Source: CAZBBC01 sp964489835 (GTDB lineage: Bacteria > Calditrichota > Calditrichia > JAJRVZ01). From it: a stretch of DNA of 6,364 nucleotides. The stretch covers positions 1 to 6,364 of the forward strand of contig CAZBBC010000209.1 of the NCBI GenBank assembly GCA_964489835.1, read 5' to 3'. A program made the position numbers and the translations under genes. Shown here in pieces: positions 1 to 5,770 of this stretch (its first letter is position 1; every line of letters begins with the position of its first letter). The notes below the pieces were generated by a model. The model was not told where the DNA came from, did not search any database, and saw only the letters and a program-made list of their open reading frames with translations.

Positions 1-53
1 TTTAAATTGATCAAAATCGTAAATGTTTTTTAAGATTATCCACCGTAGGTGGT
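1..53. repeat. Direct repeat copy 1, with short hairpin
   Basis: This copy matches the sequence at 1411-1459. Both open with TTTAAATT, then share an identical 21-base run (17-37 here, 1423-1443 in the other copy), and end in a small hairpin. Here the hairpin is CCACC-GTA-GGTGG at 40-52. The two copies differ by a short indel before the shared run and two bases just before the hairpin. The left end may lie outside the window. No T-run follows the stem on either strand, so it is not a canonical intrinsic terminator. Its role is unknown; a REP-like intergenic repeat is the simplest reading. Confidence 0.75.
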
Positions 54-166
54 ACAGAGTTAATTATATGAATTTATGGCATTTACCAAATACTAAACTC
101 ATATATTATGAATAAAAACAATACATTGATAGTTCCAGAAACTTTTTTTTATATAAATTAATTATA

Positions 167-186
167 CTCTGAGTCCTCTGTGGTTT
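167..186 (-). repeat. Solo CCAC-type dispersed repeat
   Basis: Read on the minus strand this is AAACCACAGAGGACTCAGAG. It aligns with the arms at 1235-1262 and 1328-1357, which also begin ACCAC followed by a purine-rich stretch and (G)ACnCnGAG. It lies about 80 bases downstream of the murI stop. No opposing arm is visible nearby, so it looks like a single half-element. Apart from this and the repeat at 1-53, the spacer 1-264 shows nothing recognisable. Confidence 0.5.
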
Positions 187-264
187 CGTCTTAATCGCCC
201 CTTTTCAGTTTTTCAATATAGTTTTATCACAATCAATCCCAGATATGAGCATATTTTACCTCAT

Positions 265-1116
265 TCAGACATATAAGTTCAACGGTTTGTAAATTTTTTC
301 TCCCATTTCCATCAGGAAATTATCAAAATCCACTCTTTGGGCATTGACCAATGGTTCTCCTAAAAAGCGGGAACCAACATCATCAAATTTATTCGGGATA
401 TCACTAACAAAACAGTTGAACTTACCCTTTGATGGTTCATTTTTCCTGATATTCATGTCTCCGAGCATCTGGTTTACAACTTTTGCTGCTTCCTGGCCGG
501 AGTCAATTAAAGTAATATGCTCGCCAACCACTTCCTGGATAAGATCTTTGAGTACTGGAAAATGGGTACATCCTAAAATTATGGTATCAATTTCTTTTTT
601 TAGAAGAGGCGCTAAATATTTTTTTATCGTCAGTCGGGTGATTTCATCATCGATCCAACCTTCTTCTACCAGGGATACTAGCAACGGACAAGGTTGGGCA
701 TATACTTGAACATCAGGATTCAATTCTTTTATCCCTAAATTATAGGCCTGGCTGTATATGGTAGCGGTTGTACCGACGACACCTATACGAAGATTTCGGG
801 AAATATCTATAGCCGCAGCAACACCTGGTTTTATAACGCCGGTAACAGGTATCTTTAAAGACGATTTCAATAAATCCACGGCGATCGCGGATACGGTATT
901 ACAGGCGACTATAAGAATTTTAATATTGAATTGATCAAGAAAAGCGGCATCTTCCAATGCATATTGTTTGATCAATTTTACTGATCGTGTTCCGTAAGGC
1001 ACCCGTGCCGTATCACCAAAATATACAAGTTCTTCATCGGGCATCAATTTGATCAGTTCTTTGACGACGGTCAGCCCCCCAATACCAGAATCAAATATTC
1101 CTATAGGATTATTCAT
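265..1116 (-). CDS. murI: Glutamate racemase
   Basis: MurI is a cytoplasmic, cofactor-independent racemase that converts L-glutamate to D-glutamate for the second residue of the peptidoglycan stem peptide. The 283-residue length is normal for the family. The N-terminal phosphate-binding-like motif FDSGIGG lies at 8-14, with FGDTARVPYG at 33-42. The two catalytic cysteines sit in ACNTVSA (Cys72) and LGCTHFPVL (Cys183), the latter followed by His185, as expected for an Asp/Glu racemase fold. EEGW at 151-154 is also typical. The ATG is preceded only by a weak purine run (AGAAAAAG), but it places the FDSGIGG motif at the usual distance from the N-terminus. The amidase gene lies upstream on the same strand across a 358-base spacer, so both neighbours concern the cell wall, though co-transcription is uncertain. 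All key residues are present. Confidence 0.97.
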   Translation of the reverse strand: MNNPIGIFDSGIGGLTVVKELIKLMPDEELVYFGDTARVPYGTRSVKLIKQYALEDAAFLDQFNIKILIVACNTVSAIAVDLLKSSLKIPVTGVIKPGVAAAIDISRNLRIGVVGTTATIYSQAYNLGIKELNPDVQVYAQPCPLLVSLVEEGWIDDEITRLTIKKYLAPLLKKEIDTIILGCTHFPVLKDLIQEVVGEHITLIDSGQEAAKVVNQMLGDMNIRKNEPSKGKFNCFVSDIPNKFDDVGSRFLGEPLVNAQRVDFDNFLMEMGEKIYKPLNLYV

Positions 1117-1150
1117 GCTTTTTCTAATTTTTAACCTCGGAAGACCTAGT

Positions 1151-1185
1151 GCTCGCCCTTCGAGTGAGCGACGGCTTCTGGCCGT
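1151..1185. repeat. GC-rich double-dyad stretch upstream of murI
   Basis: Two small dyads sit side by side: GCTC (1151-1154) with GAGC (1166-1169), and ACGGC (1171-1175) with GCCGT (1181-1185) around a five-base loop. The stretch is clearly more GC-rich than the flanks. It lies 35-69 bases upstream of the murI ATG and would be in the 5' leader if transcription starts upstream of it. It could be a REP-like unit or a leader structure. There is no T-run to make it a terminator on the minus strand. Confidence 0.4.
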
Positions 1186-1234
1186 TCATATTAAAATACA
1201 CATTAAAATTAAAATTTTTAATACTAAATTATTT

Positions 1235-1357
1235 ACCACGAAAGGACACGGAGTGACACAGATAAAAACTATAGATAAATTTAAAATACTAATCTAAGCC
1301 GACTTGATCAGTTATCGAATTTTTAAATCCGTGTATTTTTCCGTGTTCTTCCGTGGT
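1235..1357. repeat. Long inverted repeat pair with CCACG ends
   Basis: The left arm, 1235-1262, reads ACCACG, then ACACGGA (1246-1252), then GACACAGA (1255-1262). The right arm, 1328-1357, is its imperfect reverse complement, with TCCGTGT at 1328-1334 and again at 1340-1346 and CGTGGT at 1352-1357. About 65 AT-rich bases separate them. The arms differ at several positions, so the pair is diverged or was never perfect. No open reading frame lies inside. It belongs with the related dyads at 3207-3230 and 3287-3380. Confidence 0.65.
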
Positions 1358-1402
1358 TAATATATAGATCAAGAATATCTGAGCCCTCAGAAAAGTGGAT
1401 AA

Positions 1403-1470
1403 ACTTTCTCTTTAAATTAAATTCGTAAATGTTTTTTAAGATTCCCCACCGTAGGTGGGATAGAGAAAGT
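1403..1470. repeat. Direct repeat copy 2, nested hairpin
   Basis: The core at 1411-1459 repeats the sequence at 1-53 in the same orientation. Its hairpin is CCCACC-GTA-GGTGGG at 1445-1459, one base pair longer than in copy 1. An outer stem encloses the whole unit: ACTTTCTCT at 1403-1411 pairs with AGAGAAAGT at 1462-1470. The unit ends 4 bases from the amidase stop codon, so it forms the 3' end of that transcript. On the minus strand the stem is followed by GAATCTTAAAAAAC, not a T-run, so Rho-independent termination is not supported. Transcript-end protection or a REP-like role is possible. Confidence 0.7.
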
Positions 1471-1474
1471 AAAA

Positions 1475-3046
1475 TTATATCACTTTTTCAACTTCGTCTT
1501 TATATATTTTTATTCCGTTGAATATTCCTTCTGCTATCTTTTTCTGGGTCGTTTTCTTTTTTAACAGCTTTTCCTCATATTTATTCGAAATATACCCGGC
1601 CTCAACCAGGATGTTCGGCATAGTGGCACCAACAAGAACCCAAAAAGGCCCCTGTTTGACACCGCGATCGGTCATTCCTATCTTATTTAATTTTATTTTG
1701 AGAGAATTTTGTACCTCGGAGGCCATAAACTGACTTCTTTTAAGATTATTACTCTGCAACATTGTCGCCAGGATAAAATTTACCCCTTCATATCGTTTCC
1801 GATCCTGGCTTGCTTCAAATTCTATCGCTGAATTTTCTTTCAGTACAACATCGGTCGCTTTAACATCTTTTTTGTCACTAACAAAGTAGGTCTCATATCC
1901 ATTTGCTCTATGGTTATCAAGACTGTTACAATGGATACTGATGAAGATATTTGCGCCGACGTCATTGGCGATTTTTGTGCGTTTCCATAAAGGAATGAAA
2001 ATATCTTTTTTTCGCGTATAGACGATCTTTACATCCGGCATATTTTCCTGGATCAATTTTCCCAGAGTAAGGACCATCGGTAATACCAAATCTTTTTCTC
2101 TTACTTTACTATAACCGATCGCCCCGGGATCTTTTCCTCCATGTCCGGCATCCAGTACAATGGTATCGATGCGCCAACGATTTTTCTGTTCCTCCAGCTC
2201 ATTCTTTATCTTTTCCCTCTCCTTGTTCTCGGCAATCAATTCTTTGGTCCGTAAATTGACATGGAAATTATTGCCAGTGGTATCAAATACCAACTCCTTT
2301 GAGAGCACTTCTTTTTTTAATTTAAAAGAAAGTGAAGCCGTCTTGTCCAACTGAAAAGCCTGAATTTTACTGATTATTCCTGATGGCTGAACAGCAATAA
2401 TGCTGGGCGGGTCTACTTTGGCGCCATAGATATCTATATGTAACCATCGATTTCGAATATCAAGTATTACTTCCTTTGCGATAAACCTTTTTGTGGCAAA
2501 AACATCGATCAGGGTGCCGTTTTCTCTCGGTGTGATGCGGATACCTGTAATGTTAACGCCGGATTCTTCAATTCTGAGTTCATTTTTATCCGCGGTATAA
2601 GAGAATTGAAACGCGGTATATTTATTCAGGATTTCCACAAAGTATTCCACCGGTACTAAAACCGCGCCATTCTGCCATTGACATTCAAGCGGAATCTGTA
2701 ATACCTGCTCATTATATTTTACAAAAGCGTTATCAGCAGTAAAGGTAATACGATCCTGCTCAAGAACGAGAACGCTTTTTCGTTTCTGTTCGTTCGTATA
2801 AAAACCAAGATGAAGGGCCTGGGCGAAATCGTCGAGAGAAATAAATAAATAACCCCATTTTGAAAGCGCCTGAACCGATTCATCCACTCTCATGGATGTC
2901 GATCTTATGGTAATCTGTCCGGCTAATTGTATGGCTGGTTCCGGAGAATCAAATCGCTTTGAATGTATCCCAAACACATTTTTGGGGATGAAGGGAAATG
3001 TCGAAACGACGGAAAAGAGCGCTGTGATAAATTTTCTTCGATACAT
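1475..3046 (-). CDS. Tat-signal N-acetylmuramoyl-L-alanine amidase (Amidase_3)
   Basis: This is a zinc amidase that cleaves the bond between N-acetylmuramic acid and L-alanine in peptidoglycan, used in daughter-cell separation and wall turnover. The N-terminus YRRKFIT followed by a hydrophobic stretch (residues 8-20) looks like a twin-arginine signal, as in E. coli AmiA and AmiC, so a periplasmic location is inferred. Residues about 40-160 resemble a copper-amine-oxidase-N-like stalk domain. Residues about 165-268 resemble an AMIN-type beta domain. A charged, probably helical linker (270-292) leads to the catalytic domain (293-523). Zinc ligands are His302 in LDAGHGG, Glu317 in REKDL and His372 in SIHCNS; the catalytic glutamate is Glu482 in VEAGYISN. 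At 523 residues it is long because of the N-terminal modules. The ATG has no Shine-Dalgarno, but the signal peptide fixes the start. Confidence 0.93.
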   Translation of the reverse strand: MYRRKFITALFSVVSTFPFIPKNVFGIHSKRFDSPEPAIQLAGQITIRSTSMRVDESVQALSKWGYLFISLDDFAQALHLGFYTNEQKRKSVLVLEQDRITFTADNAFVKYNEQVLQIPLECQWQNGAVLVPVEYFVEILNKYTAFQFSYTADKNELRIEESGVNITGIRITPRENGTLIDVFATKRFIAKEVILDIRNRWLHIDIYGAKVDPPSIIAVQPSGIISKIQAFQLDKTASLSFKLKKEVLSKELVFDTTGNNFHVNLRTKELIAENKEREKIKNELEEQKNRWRIDTIVLDAGHGGKDPGAIGYSKVREKDLVLPMVLTLGKLIQENMPDVKIVYTRKKDIFIPLWKRTKIANDVGANIFISIHCNSLDNHRANGYETYFVSDKKDVKATDVVLKENSAIEFEASQDRKRYEGVNFILATMLQSNNLKRSQFMASEVQNSLKIKLNKIGMTDRGVKQGPFWVLVGATMPNILVEAGYISNKYEEKLLKKKTTQKKIAEGIFNGIKIYKDEVEKVI

Positions 3047-3072
3047 GTCATTATTTTTTGTTTATTTTTTCA

Positions 3073-3101
3073 AAATTACTTAAAAATACAAACCCTTTCA
3101 A
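3073..3101 (-). promoter_or_regulatory. Candidate amidase promoter
   Basis: On the minus strand there is TTGAAA (3101-3096), a 17-base spacer, and TAATTT (3078-3073), a fair sigma-70-like match. The -10 box extends to TAATTTTG (3078-3071), which fits the Bacteroidetes -7 consensus TAnnTTTG, with TTG 20 bases upstream. Transcription would begin roughly 20 bases before the ATG at 3046, giving a short AT-only leader with no Shine-Dalgarno. In such AT-rich DNA a chance match is possible. Confidence 0.45.
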
Positions 3102-3206
3102 CGCTATTTTAGTTAAATGAGGCAAGTGTGCGGTATTACAGTTTTTTTCTTGCAATTGTAAACCTGTTGATTTAAGATTGTTAATCCTGATTACCATAAA
3201 TTTTTC

Positions 3207-3230
3207 ACCACGAAGATCATCCATCGTGGT
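3207..3230. repeat. Short dyad with ACCACGA / TCGTGGT arms
   Basis: ACCACGA (3207-3213) and TCGTGGT (3224-3230) form a perfect 7-bp stem around a 10-base loop. The arms have the same ends as the larger inverted pairs at 1235-1357 and 3287-3380, so this looks like the smallest member of one family. No T-run follows on either strand, and both flanking genes point away from it, so a terminator role makes no sense. Confidence 0.55.
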
Positions 3231-3286
3231 TTATGCTATTATATCTAAAAACTTTGTTATTTTAGGAAAAATTTTAAAAACTTTTA

Positions 3287-3380
3287 TCCACGGATTATCC
3301 GTCGAAGCCGGATCAGGCGCAGACTGACACGGATTTTCACGAATTAATTTTTTTTTGTCCTCCCCGATTATCCGTGGTTA
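3287..3380. repeat. Inverted pair with CCACGG ends and GC-rich interior
   Basis: The left arm TCCACGGATTATCCG (3287-3301) faces CGATTATCCGTGG (3365-3377), which continues to TTA. The outer CCACGGAT/ATCCGTGG match is exact. Between them, 3302-3338 is a GC-richer stretch with CGCAGACTGACACGGATTTT, followed by an AT run. Another small dyad, ATCCG (3297-3301) with CGGAT (3309-3313), lies at its left. It sits roughly 100-200 bases upstream of the ABC ATPase start. No open reading frame is inside. It may be a non-autonomous element or a fixed intergenic repeat. Confidence 0.6.
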
Positions 3381-3416
3381 ATAAATTCTTGTGTCTTTTT
3401 TCTTTTGTCTTTGATT

Positions 3417-3444
3417 TGTTTGCAGCAATATGCTGCGGTATGAA
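3417..3444 (+). promoter_or_regulatory. Weak promoter candidate with internal dyad, ABC operon
   Basis: TTGTTT (3417-3422) and TATGAA (3439-3444) are spaced 16 bases apart, a weak sigma-70-like pair. Almost filling the spacer is a perfect 6-bp dyad, GCAGCA-ATA-TGCTGC (3422-3436). A dyad between the boxes is where a repressor or DNA-distorting activator could bind. Neither box is strong, so the promoter assignment is tentative; the dyad itself is certain. Confidence 0.3.
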
Positions 3445-3474
3445 TATATCAGGATGATTATTTAAGTCTAACTT

Positions 3475-3480
3475 GGGAGA
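3475..3480 (+). promoter_or_regulatory. Ribosome-binding site of the ABC ATPase
   Basis: GGGAGA lies five bases before the ATG at 3486. It supports that start, which also gives the canonical short N-terminus before the Walker A region. Confidence 0.75.
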
Positions 3481-3485
3481 ATTAT

Positions 3486-4415
3486 ATGTCTGTACTAGAA
3501 GTAAGGGACATAACCAAATCATATGGTGATCTCAAAGCAGTCGATCATGTGACATTTCAGGCAGAAAATAAGCGGATCTATGGGGTTCTTGGTCCAAATG
3601 GTGCCGGTAAAACAACCATTATTCGTATGATTATGAATATTCTAGTCCCGGACAGCGGCACGATCATGCTCTTTAGACAAAAAATGAATGATGATTTAAA
3701 AAGACGGATTGGATATTTACCTGAAGAACGGGGATTATATACGAAAATGAAAGTCATTGATATGCTGATTTTTCTGGGTAAACTTCATGTATTATCGACC
3801 GCGGAAGCGGTCGCAAATGCCGATATATGGCTGAATAGACTGGAATTATCGCAATGGCGCAATAATAAAATCGAAGAACTTTCCAAGGGTATGCAGCAAA
3901 AAATTCAATTCATTGGAACGATCATGCATAATCCTGAATTGATCATTCTTGATGAGCCATTCTCAGGCCTGGATCCAATCAATACACAATTAATAAAGGA
4001 TATTATGTTAAATTTGCGGGAGCAAGGTGCCTCCATTATGTTCTCTACTCACCTCATGGACGCTGCAGAAAAAATATGCGATGATATTATGCTGATCAAC
4101 AAGGGGAAGATAGTGCTCGATGGCAAACTGGCAGATATCAAAAAACAGCATGGCAGGCAGACGATACAAATAGAATATGATGGTGATGGAGAATTCTTGA
4201 AATCGCAATCAATGATTGAGAATTTTAACGATTATGGGAATTATGTGGAGGTTGTATTGCAGGAAGAATATGATCCAAATGAATTATTAAAAGTATTGGT
4301 TGAAAAATTTAAAATCAGAAGATTTGAATGCACCACTTCAAGTTTAAATGAAATTTTTCTTGAGACGGTTGGGAGGAATCAAAATGTCAAAAATCTTGAT
4401 AATCATATGGCGTGA
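3486..4415 (+). CDS. ABC-2 type transporter ATP-binding protein, DUF4162-like C-terminus (NatA type)
   Basis: This is the cytoplasmic ATPase of an ABC exporter; it should dimerise and drive the permease encoded next. The nucleotide-binding domain spans about residues 3-215. Walker A is GPNGAGKT (36-43), the signature LSKGMQQK is at 132-139, Walker B LIILDEP at 152-158 with catalytic Glu157, the D-loop SGLDP at 160-164, and the switch His189 in STHLMDAAE. The Q-loop position reads YLPEERGLY (78-85), with glutamate where most ABC proteins have glutamine; I recall this as usual in the NatA/DUF4162 group. Residues about 222-297 form the C-terminal domain typical of that group. The gene overlaps the permease by 32 bases, indicating translational coupling. 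The family includes Na+ exporters, but the substrate cannot be read from the sequence. Confidence 0.93.
   Translation: MSVLEVRDITKSYGDLKAVDHVTFQAENKRIYGVLGPNGAGKTTIIRMIMNILVPDSGTIMLFRQKMNDDLKRRIGYLPEERGLYTKMKVIDMLIFLGKLHVLSTAEAVANADIWLNRLELSQWRNNKIEELSKGMQQKIQFIGTIMHNPELIILDEPFSGLDPINTQLIKDIMLNLREQGASIMFSTHLMDAAEKICDDIMLINKGKIVLDGKLADIKKQHGRQTIQIEYDGDGEFLKSQSMIENFNDYGNYVEVVLQEEYDPNELLKVLVEKFKIRRFECTTSSLNEIFLETVGRNQNVKNLDNHMA
4371..4377 (+). promoter_or_regulatory. Ribosome-binding site that sets the permease start
   Basis: GGGAGGA stands six bases before the ATG at 4384. The earlier in-frame ATG at 4348 has no Shine-Dalgarno and would add twelve residues lying over the site itself. The 4384 start is therefore preferred. 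Confidence 0.85.
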
Positions 4416-5649
4416 ATACAAGGAAAGTGTATTTAAAAAAAGCTTTATTATTACCACAATTCTCACACCCGTATTCATGCTTGCTGTCATATTCTTACCG
4501 GCGATTCTCAGTACTATGGAAGTTGAAGAGTCATTCAAAATTAATGTAATCGACCATTCAGGGATTGTATATGATGAATTCGAAAAGCGACTGGATACCA
4601 AACTATCCGATGGATCGCCCAGATTTTTTCTCAGACAAATTTCCACCGCCCAGGAAAATGATAATAAAGTTTTTGGAGACCTGAAGCAGAAAATTATCTC
4701 CGAAAAGATTGATGGATTTATCTATATCCCGGTAACGGTGATTGACTCCTCAGAATTTGAATATTATGCGCGTAACGTGGCAAATTTCGAACTCAACCGA
4801 CAATTAAGAAACACCGTTAACAGTATTATTACAGATTATCGTATACGGAAAAGTGGTCTGGATCCGGAAATAATCAATAAACTGACTTTTAATGTGTCTA
4901 TCAAAACTGTAAAAATTAAGGAGGGTGAAGAAGAGAAAAAAGGGGGATTTATTGAACAATACCTTATCACTTTGACCTTCGTGATGATCTTATATTTAAC
5001 GATTCTTCTTTACGGTGCAGCGATCATGCGTGGAATTCTTCAGGAAAAAAATTCACGTGTGGTTGAAATATTGCTTTCTTCGGTCAATTCTTTCCAATTG
5101 ATGGTCGGCAAAATCCTCGGTCTGGGAAGTGTTGGACTCACTCAATATCTTATCTGGTCGGTTATAGGAATAGGATTTATATCTTCCGGCATGGTGGTGG
5201 CAGGAAAATCGGCACAATTTTTTTCCATTGATCCAATGATCTTTCTATTTTTTATATTATTCTTTATCCTGGGATATTTTCTGTTTGCAACCATCTATGC
5301 CGGTGTCGGTGCCATGACAAATACAGACCAGGAAGCGCAGCAGGCCTCTTCTCCCATCGTTATCCTATTAATTATTCCCATAGTTATGATGTCGTTTGTT
5401 GTAAAAAATCCGGAAAGTACTACCTCGGTTATTTTTTCAATGATACCGTTTTTTACCCCTATCTTGATGTTCACACGTGTAAATATATCTTCCCCACCTC
5501 TGCTGGAATTATGGGGATCCGTTATTTTGCTTATCCTAACGATTATTTTATTTATATGGATCGTGGCAAAAATTTACCGTGTAGGAATATTAATGTATGG
5601 GAAAAAACCCAGTTTACCTGAAATTATGCGATGGATTAAGGCAAAATGA
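4384..5649 (+). CDS. ABC-2 family permease (NatB type)
   Basis: This inner-membrane subunit pairs with the ATPase just upstream. From the 4384 start it has 421 residues. A first membrane helix (about 20-42) follows a short cytoplasmic N-terminus, MSKILIIIWREYKESV, typical of the family. A large extracytoplasmic domain (about 43-190) comes next. A cluster of five to six helices follows at about 193-215, 245-272, 286-310, 323-340, 349-364 and 374-396. The cytoplasmic segment LQEKNSRVVEILLSSV (219-234) is a well-conserved feature of ABC-2 permeases of the NatB group. The tail is basic and ends in IKAK. The architecture is that of ABC2_membrane_3. With the ATPase it makes a complete two-gene exporter. 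Substrate is unknown; Na+ or toxic compounds are possible by analogy only. A start at 4348 is less likely because its ribosome-binding site is missing. Confidence 0.92.
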   Translation: MSKILIIIWREYKESVFKKSFIITTILTPVFMLAVIFLPAILSTMEVEESFKINVIDHSGIVYDEFEKRLDTKLSDGSPRFFLRQISTAQENDNKVFGDLKQKIISEKIDGFIYIPVTVIDSSEFEYYARNVANFELNRQLRNTVNSIITDYRIRKSGLDPEIINKLTFNVSIKTVKIKEGEEEKKGGFIEQYLITLTFVMILYLTILLYGAAIMRGILQEKNSRVVEILLSSVNSFQLMVGKILGLGSVGLTQYLIWSVIGIGFISSGMVVAGKSAQFFSIDPMIFLFFILFFILGYFLFATIYAGVGAMTNTDQEAQQASSPIVILLIIPIVMMSFVVKNPESTTSVIFSMIPFFTPILMFTRVNISSPPLLELWGSVILLILTIILFIWIVAKIYRVGILMYGKKPSLPEIMRWIKAK

Positions 5650-5674
5650 AGATATTTGTCCCATGGATAAAAAA

Positions 5675-5698
5675 CTCTGCGTCTCTGCGGCTCTGCGA
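5675..5698. repeat. Three tandem CTCTGCGn octamers
   Basis: CTCTGCGT (5675-5682), CTCTGCGG (5683-5690) and CTCTGCGA (5691-5698) stand head to tail without gaps. The last unit runs into AGAG, giving CTCT-GCG-AGAG at 5691-5701. It lies 25 bases after the permease stop, in the 121-base spacer between convergent genes. There is no T-run, so an intrinsic terminator is not supported. On the other strand it reads as CGCAGAG repeats, similar in style to the CGCAGA string at 3318-3323. Confidence 0.7.
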
Positions 5699-5770
5699 GA
5701 GATGCTTCTATCTTAAACAAAATCTATTATACCTACTTTTGCGCCTCTACATATTCTAAAGCATAAATCT

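Larger units (their letters stand above)
1117..1474. other. Gene-free, repeat-rich spacer between murI and the amidase
   Basis: No coding region is supported here. From right to left it holds the second direct-repeat copy with its hairpin (1403-1470), a perfect 6-bp dyad TCTGAG-CC-CTCAGA at 1378-1391, a long inverted pair with CCACG ends (1235-1357), and a GC-rich double-hairpin stretch (1151-1185) close to the murI start. I found no convincing promoter for murI. Confidence 0.7.
3047..3485. other. Divergent spacer between the amidase and the ABC operon
   Basis: No gene is supported in these 439 bases. The left end carries the amidase promoter (3073-3101). The middle holds two repeats with CCACG/CGTGG ends (3207-3230 and 3287-3380). 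The right end holds a 15-base dyad (3422-3436) and the ribosome-binding site of the ABC ATPase. Both operons read outwards from it, so it must hold two promoters. The stretch 3102-3206 shows nothing recognisable. Confidence 0.7.

Noticed and set aside
344..709. Plus-strand open frame of 121 codons opposite murI
   Set aside because: It lies wholly antisense to murI, which has every catalytic motif. The translation has no recognisable domain.
1049..1297. Plus-strand open frame running from murI into the spacer
   Set aside because: It covers the murI N-terminus in antisense and then repeat DNA, with no ribosome-binding site and a low-complexity translation.
1235..1357. Insertion sequence
   Set aside because: It is too short and holds no transposase frame or clear target duplication; at most it could be a non-autonomous element.
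1445..1459. Rho-independent terminator of the amidase
   Set aside because: The hairpin is good, but neither strand has a T-run directly after it.
3337..3522. Minus-strand open frame of 61 codons across the ABC ATPase start
   Set aside because: It starts inside the ATPase gene on the opposite strand, has no ribosome-binding site and resembles no protein I know.
4348..4383. Earlier start for the permease
   Set aside because: There is no Shine-Dalgarno before 4348, whereas 4384 has GGGAGGA at ideal spacing and a family-typical N-terminus.
4344..4646. Minus-strand open frame of 100 codons at the ATPase/permease junction
   Set aside because: It is antisense to two well-supported genes, with no domain or start signal.
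5675..5698. CRISPR array
   Set aside because: The units are 8 bases and adjoin without spacers, and there are no cas genes.
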